A stretch of DNA of 11,370 nt, from assembly GCA_002690085.1 (NCBI GenBank), contig NZDM01000078.1, positions 1-11,370 of the forward strand, written 5' to 3'. A program made the position numbers and the translations under genes. Numbering within the stretch: the stretch's first letter is position 1; each line of letters starts with the position of its first letter. The DNA is from Flavobacteriaceae bacterium (lineage in GTDB: Bacteria; Bacteroidota; Bacteroidia; Flavobacteriales; Flavobacteriaceae). Shown here piece after piece: positions 6,515-11,370 of the stretch. The notes beneath the pieces were generated by a model. The model saw only the letters and a program-made list of their open reading frames with translations, did not search any database and was not told the DNA's origin.

Positions 6515-9500
6515 ATGAAAACAAAGTTTAGTGTAATACTAACGCTGATGTTGGCGTTGGTAGTGCAAATTTCATTTGCACAAAACAAAAATGTTTCAGG
6601 AACTGTTTCTGATGAATCTGGACTGCCACTCGCTGGCGCTACTGTCATTATTGAGGGAACAACAACTGGTGTAACAACTGATTTTGATGGACAATATTCT
6701 ATTTCAACAAGTGTTGGAGATGTTCTTGTGTTCAGCTATGTTGGTTTCCTAAGCCAATCTGAAACGGTTGGAGCAAGTAATACAATCAATGTTTCCATGA
6801 GCCTAGACAACGCTCTGGATGAGGTTGTAGTAGAAGCTTATCGAACAACCTCGAAAGAAACATCAAGTATTTCCTCTACAACCATTACGGCCGAGACCAT
6901 TGAATCTAGACCAAATGCTTCATTCGCCCAAACACTTCAAGGGCAAGTAGCAGGTCTAAATATTGTAACAAACAATGGACAGCCAGGGGGTAACAGTTTA
7001 ATTAACCTTAGGGGGGTAAGTTCTATTTCTGGAAATACAGAACCATTATTTATTATTGATGGTGTCCCTGTAGATGAAGACAATTTTAGAAGTTTAAACC
7101 CGAATGATATTGCATCACTTTCTGTCTTAAAAGATGCCGGTGCAACATCCATTTATGGAAACCGTGGGGCAAATGGTGTAATAATTATCAAAACTAAGGT
7201 AGGGACTTACAACCAAGGACTCAAGGTTTCATATTCTGGATTGACAAGCTTTTCTAATCTTCAGTCTAATGATTACAATCTGATGAATTCTAGAGAACAG
7301 TTACAGCTTGAAAAAGATTATGGATCTGGATTCGGATCAACACTTTCAGATGTTGAGTTAGAAGCTCGTGCACGACAAACTAACACTGATTGGTTGGATG
7401 TGTTTTTTAACACTGGTCTTACTCAAACACACACCTTAAGCTTATCATCTGGTGGTGAAAATTTAAACTCTTTCACTTCCCTTGGTTTTTCAGATACTGA
7501 AGGAATTTTAGCTAAAGCTAGTACATTAAAGCGTTTTAATTTCAGAAATAATATCAATGGAAAATCTAATGATGGTCGTTTTCGTTACAGCACTTCATTA
7601 TCATTAAATTACTCTGAGAGTTTAGAGCCAAACTCAATAGGTAGTGGAGCCATCAATAGAAACTTTGTGAATGGAGCCCTATTAAGTGTACCGTACATTT
7701 CTCCATATTCTTATGTTTCTGGTGAAGGTGCCAACATTCCAGTTGTTTTCGCAAACACACCATTATTCTTATTAGACAGATTAGAGACATACACTAGACG
7801 TGATGATGAAATAAGAGCTATTGCAAGTTTAAAAGCAAGCTATGATATCACAGATGAAATAACCTTTAATTCAACATTTGGTGCTGATTTTACTGAAGAT
7901 CAATTAACAAGATCAGAAGCACCAAACTCTTTCAACGCCCAGTTGTTCGCCCAAACTGGAAACGAAACTCCAGGTTTTGAACAACGTAACTCTAACCGTT
8001 CAGTATATTTAAATTTCAACAATCAGTTGAACTATAGAAATACCTTTGACGATAAACACACTATTGATGTTTCATTATTTACTGAGTATTTCAAAGCGCA
8101 CTGGAGAAGTTTTGGTTATTTTGCTGAAGGTTTAGATCCTGCAACATACTATCCAGGAGACGGATCAGCATACATAGACGATAATGCTGCAAACGATAAT
8201 TTCGTTGATACTGCTAGTGCTAATATCCAAAATGCTGGATTGTTTTCTGTATTTGCTTATGCAGATTATGATTACGATACAAAATACGGTTTCACTGCAA
8301 CTGTCAGACGCGATGCTTCATACAGGTTCGCCGACTCAAATAAGTGGGGGACGTTCTGGTCTGTAGCAGGTCGCTGGAATCTTTCTAAAGAAGATTTCAT
8401 GCAAGATGTAACTTGGATTAATAGTCTCAAACTTAGAGGTTCTTATGGTAAAGCGGGTAACCAACGTATTGTTGACTCTGGAGGAGCATTTGCCCCATTT
8501 GGAGGAGCTGACCTTACTAGAGACCTATACGTAACAGGAAACCAGTATGGTGGTGTAAATGGATTGACTTTTGCTCAAATTGGAAACAATTCATTACAGT
8601 GGGAGACTGTAGTATCATCTAACATTGGTATAGATTTCTCTATGTTTAACAGATTGAGAGGAAGTTTCGATATTTACAAAAGAAATACTGAAGATTTATT
8701 CTTCCCAACTCCAATCTCCCCAGCAATAAATGGAGCTCAATCTTCTATTAGTGCAAACGTAGGAGAGCTTCAAAACACTGGTTTTGATCTTGAATTAAAG
8801 TATGATTTATTCAAAGCTAAAAAACAAGGAGATTTCGGAATGACATTGTCATTTGTAACTAACTTTAACGAACAGGAAGTGATTAGTTTAGGCTCAGGAG
8901 GAGATATTCCTTATGGACTTCGTGTCGGTGGAATAATTGGAGAAATATATGCTGCTCCTTATATGGGTGTTAACCCTGCAAATGGTAACATGTTATTTCA
9001 AGATCAGAATGGAAATATCACAGAAGACTTGATTGAATCGGATCAGTTAGCTACAATGAAAAATGCTTACCCTGATTACCAAGGTAGCTTCGGATTTGAT
9101 GCTGAATGGAAAAATTTATTCATGACAACTCAATTCAACTACGCTACTGGAATATACAGATTTGATTTTGATTATTCAGGGTTTATGGATCCAAGAGATA
9201 TTGGTCAATTCAGACACTCTAGAGACATTTTGGCTGCATGGCAACAGCCAGGTGACATTACTAATGTGCCTTCCCTAAATGCCACTAATTTAGATGATCA
9301 AGATTTATCAGATAGACACTTAAGAAAAGCCGATTATTTAAGATTGCGTTTTTTCCAAGTCGGGTATAATATTCCTGAAAGTGTTGCAAATAAATCTGGG
9401 TTTTCATATGCACGTATATTTGCAAGTGGTGAAAACTTAATTACTTGGTCTCCGTGGAAAGGATTAGACGCTGAGGGATCAGGTTCAGCTCAAGCTGGAT

Positions 9501-9547
9501 ATCCTACACCAAAGACTGTTTCATTCGGACTAGAATTTGGATTTTAA
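6515..9547 (+). CDS. SusC/RagA-family TonB-dependent outer-membrane transporter
   Basis: SusC-type proteins are outer-membrane barrels that import oligosaccharides, peptides or other nutrients using energy from TonB-ExbBD, with a SusD lid. The 1010-residue product has a signal peptide ending at about SFA (residue 22). A carboxypeptidase-regulatory-like beta domain follows (about 27-100, VSGTVSDESGLPLAGATV...), then a TonB-box region LDEVVVEAY (101-109). The plug (about 117-228) carries the SusC/RagA signature: FIIDGVPVD at 179-187 and LKDAGATSIYGNRGANGVI at 205-223. The barrel extends to the C-terminal Phe, which suits recognition by the BAM complex. The N-terminal extension domain and length are typical of the family. 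The SusD-like gene follows after 26 bp and is surely co-transcribed. The start ATG gives a complete signal peptide and lacks a Shine-Dalgarno sequence. The substrate cannot be read from the sequence. Confidence 0.96.
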   Translation: MKTKFSVILTLMLALVVQISFAQNKNVSGTVSDESGLPLAGATVIIEGTTTGVTTDFDGQYSISTSVGDVLVFSYVGFLSQSETVGASNTINVSMSLDNALDEVVVEAYRTTSKETSSISSTTITAETIESRPNASFAQTLQGQVAGLNIVTNNGQPGGNSLINLRGVSSISGNTEPLFIIDGVPVDEDNFRSLNPNDIASLSVLKDAGATSIYGNRGANGVIIIKTKVGTYNQGLKVSYSGLTSFSNLQSNDYNLMNSREQLQLEKDYGSGFGSTLSDVELEARARQTNTDWLDVFFNTGLTQTHTLSLSSGGENLNSFTSLGFSDTEGILAKASTLKRFNFRNNINGKSNDGRFRYSTSLSLNYSESLEPNSIGSGAINRNFVNGALLSVPYISPYSYVSGEGANIPVVFANTPLFLLDRLETYTRRDDEIRAIASLKASYDITDEITFNSTFGADFTEDQLTRSEAPNSFNAQLFAQTGNETPGFEQRNSNRSVYLNFNNQLNYRNTFDDKHTIDVSLFTEYFKAHWRSFGYFAEGLDPATYYPGDGSAYIDDNAANDNFVDTASANIQNAGLFSVFAYADYDYDTKYGFTATVRRDASYRFADSNKWGTFWSVAGRWNLSKEDFMQDVTWINSLKLRGSYGKAGNQRIVDSGGAFAPFGGADLTRDLYVTGNQYGGVNGLTFAQIGNNSLQWETVVSSNIGIDFSMFNRLRGSFDIYKRNTEDLFFPTPISPAINGAQSSISANVGELQNTGFDLELKYDLFKAKKQGDFGMTLSFVTNFNEQEVISLGSGGDIPYGLRVGGIIGEIYAAPYMGVNPANGNMLFQDQNGNITEDLIESDQLATMKNAYPDYQGSFGFDAEWKNLFMTTQFNYATGIYRFDFDYSGFMDPRDIGQFRHSRDILAAWQQPGDITNVPSLNATNLDDQDLSDRHLRKADYLRLRFFQVGYNIPESVANKSGFSYARIFASGENLITWSPWKGLDAEGSGSAQAGYPTPKTVSFGLEFGF

Positions 9548-9573
9548 TAAATAACAATTTAAAAAATAAAAAC

Positions 9574-11040
9574 ATGAAAAATATATTTAAATTCATTTAT
9601 GCTTGTTTGATACTTTCAGTAACAAGCTGTGATGATGCCATAGAGATCACTCAGCCTGGTCGCCTTGGTGCTGAAAATGCTTTTCAGAGTGTTGCGGATC
9701 TTCAAGGTGGGCTTTTAGCGAGTTATAACTTTTTAGATACAACCTATGAAATTGGGTTTACTTCTGCAATGACAGATGAATGCTACAAAGGACGTGATAA
9801 TGGAGGTCAAAACTCTAGTGAACAAAACTTCAATATCAACAGTTCTAATGGTTACGCCTCAGGAATGTGGTCTAGCTACTACGGTGCTATTGGGATGGCT
9901 AATAGAGTTATTGAAGCCGGTGATTTAGTTGATAGAAGTGAGGATCCAGTAGCATACGATAACATAATGGGTCAAGCTCATGCTATCAGAGCATTTTCTC
10001 ATTTTCAGATTTTGACATGGTTCTCGACTGATTATACAGATAATGACGCTTTAGCTGGATTGCTATTAACTAGTGTAACTGAAGATATTTTTGCTCAGAT
10101 ACCAAGGTCAACTAACATGGAATTTTATGATCAAATTACTCAAGATCTAAATGCTGCTGAAGGCCTCATAACTTCTGATGCAGGCAACAAATTCTTAGGA
10201 CTTGATGCTATTAATGCTATCCGTGCCAGAATGCATGCTTACAAAGGTGATTATGCTGCTGCAAAACAGTACGCTGAAGCTCTTTTAACTAGCTACAGTG
10301 TTTCTGACCAAACTCAATTCGTACAAATGTTCGAGGACAATGACTTCACTGAAATTATTTTTAGTTTAGAACGTTCAATCGGAGACTCATATGACGGACA
10401 AGGAACTGCCGGTGGTGGTTGGGCTGGAAGCTTATATGCCTTCGTTGATGCATCCGAACAGGGAGGACCTTTTATGGAAATGAGTCGCTCTGTATACAAC
10501 ATAATGGCGGGTACTTCAGATGTACGTTTGTCAAGATGTTTAAATGTTGCAGAATCTATTATTGATAGTGATTATGAGACCAATGACAACTTTTTAAATG
10601 ATGATGTTCTCTTAGCTTACAAATACCCTGGCGGGACACAACCTCTTTTAAATGATTTAAAAGTATTCCGTGCTGCTGAAATGCATCTAATTGTAGCTGA
10701 AGCAGAGGCAGATGCTGGAAATTTTGCACAAGTTGGAGTGCTTATCAATCAATTAAGATCTCTAAGAGGGGCAGATGCCCTTTCCGCTCCTACTAACGAA
10801 CAAGATGCCTTTGGAATGATCTTAGATGAACGAAGACTCGAGTTCTTGTTTGAAGGACATCGTTGGGTAGACTTAAAGCGAATGGGTGACAGAGGTGGAA
10901 GAGCTTTAGACAGAGATGCGAGGGAATGTTCTTTCCTTTCAGGATGTACTTTAGCCAATTCTGATTACAGATTTACACTTCCAATCCCAGTTAGTGAATT
11001 GACTGCCAATCAGGCTGCACAACAAAATCCTAATTATTAA
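9574..11040 (+). CDS. SusD/RagB-family substrate-binding lipoprotein
   Basis: SusD-type lipoproteins sit on the cell surface as a hinged lid over the SusC barrel and capture substrate. The 488-residue product has a lipoprotein signal with lipobox VTSC (Cys19) followed by acidic DD. The N-terminal helical TPR part includes MWSSYYGAIGMANRVIE (98-114) and PRSTNMEFYDQITQDLNAAE (about 177-196). The C-terminal SusD segment is unmistakable: FRAAEMHLIVAEAEADAGN (365-383), ILDERRLEFLFEGHRWVDLKRMG (416-438), PIPVSEL (470-476) and the terminal QNPNY. Its place directly after the SusC-like gene makes it the dedicated partner. Cys452 and Cys458 lie close together near the C-terminus and might form a disulfide or bind a ligand. 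Surface-exposed binding loops are too variable to name the substrate. Confidence 0.96.
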   Translation: MKNIFKFIYACLILSVTSCDDAIEITQPGRLGAENAFQSVADLQGGLLASYNFLDTTYEIGFTSAMTDECYKGRDNGGQNSSEQNFNINSSNGYASGMWSSYYGAIGMANRVIEAGDLVDRSEDPVAYDNIMGQAHAIRAFSHFQILTWFSTDYTDNDALAGLLLTSVTEDIFAQIPRSTNMEFYDQITQDLNAAEGLITSDAGNKFLGLDAINAIRARMHAYKGDYAAAKQYAEALLTSYSVSDQTQFVQMFEDNDFTEIIFSLERSIGDSYDGQGTAGGGWAGSLYAFVDASEQGGPFMEMSRSVYNIMAGTSDVRLSRCLNVAESIIDSDYETNDNFLNDDVLLAYKYPGGTQPLLNDLKVFRAAEMHLIVAEAEADAGNFAQVGVLINQLRSLRGADALSAPTNEQDAFGMILDERRLEFLFEGHRWVDLKRMGDRGGRALDRDARECSFLSGCTLANSDYRFTLPIPVSELTANQAAQQNPNY

Positions 11041-11059
11041 TTATAAAAATTTAGTTAAG

Positions 11060-11370
11060 ATGAAAAAAATAAAATTATTTAGTATTCTTTTTGCATTAGT
11101 AGTGTTTACTGCTTGTGATAAAGATGACGAGAACATAAACAACGTATATGACGGAAGTCAAATAGGTTTAGGATTTACTGATACATCAGCATCAGTAGCG
11201 GTTAAAGCAGAAGGAGCAGTTGTTACATTAGGCGTTCAATCTACTGTCACAACTGATACAGACAGATCTTACGATGTAACTGTAAATGCTGATCTATCAG
11301 ATGGTGATCCTAGTCACTATTCTATCGGAGGAATAACTATTCCTGCTGGTTCATATGACGGTACTCTAAC
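11060..11370 (+). CDS. Lipoprotein downstream of SusD, N-terminal part (truncated by window edge)
   Basis: The visible 103 codons begin MKKIKLFSILFALVVFTAC, a lipoprotein signal peptide with lipobox FTAC (Cys19). The mature end is C-DKDDE. Lys followed by two acidic residues just after the cysteine resembles the lipoprotein export signal described in Capnocytophaga that sends lipoproteins to the cell surface. The remainder is rich in beta-type residues. A segment ending HYSIGGITIPAGSYDGTL resembles Calx-beta or similar immunoglobulin-like repeats seen in surface proteins of flavobacteria. It starts 19 bp after the SusD-like gene, so it is in the same operon, in the position often held by SusE/SusF-type or surface glycan-binding proteins. 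I do not recognise a specific family, and the larger part of the gene may lie outside the window. Confidence 0.85.
   Translation, partial: MKKIKLFSILFALVVFTACDKDDENINNVYDGSQIGLGFTDTSASVAVKAEGAVVTLGVQSTVTTDTDRSYDVTVNADLSDGDPSHYSIGGITIPAGSYDGTL

Noticed and set aside
9548..9573. SusC-SusD gap as a possible attenuator
   Set aside because: The 26 bases are nearly all A and T with no stem, so simple co-transcription is the better reading.
1..11370. Search for tRNA genes, CRISPR arrays, insertion sequences and phage or integrase genes
   Set aside because: No cloverleaf-like sequence, regularly spaced repeats, transposase frames or paired terminal repeats were recognised by eye.

Overview
The window comes from a Bacteroidota genome, most likely a member of the Flavobacteriia. 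Three observations support this. The promoters fit the Bacteroidota TTG / TAnnTTTG type. The genes lack Shine-Dalgarno sequences and start after A/T-rich leaders. A SusC/SusD outer-membrane nutrient-uptake pair is present, which is a hallmark of this phylum.

Left part (1-4434, all on the minus strand): a translation operon read right to left, rpsL (S12), rpsG (S7), fusA (EF-G), rpsJ (S10), rplC (L3) and rplD (L4, cut by the left edge). It joins the str and S10 operons directly, with no tuf gene between fusA and rpsJ. Spacing is tight (25, 6 and 12 bp, and a 1-bp overlap of rplC and rplD), except for a 147-bp spacer with several potential hairpins between rpsJ and rplC. A well-formed Bacteroidota promoter (4478-4507) precedes rpsL, and the transcript probably begins with a small perfect hairpin.

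Middle (4435-6291): a 168-bp divergent intergenic region, then a plus-strand gene for an Omp85/TamA-like outer-membrane protein. It has a signal peptide, about three POTRA domains and a 16-strand-type barrel with a VRGF motif, and it appears to start at TTG.

Right part (6292-11370, plus strand): a 223-bp AT-rich spacer with a plausible promoter leads into a SusC-like TonB-dependent transporter, a SusD-like substrate-binding lipoprotein, and the first 103 codons of a third lipoprotein that is probably surface exposed. SusC (barrel) and SusD (lid) would form the uptake complex, and the third protein sits where SusE/SusF-type or other surface glycan-binding proteins are usually encoded. No degradative enzyme, regulator or transposase is in view, so the substrate cannot be named.

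Most of the window is conserved biology. The least explained parts are the rpsJ-rplC spacer, the 5' hairpin of the str transcript, and the uptake locus of unknown substrate with its truncated third gene.
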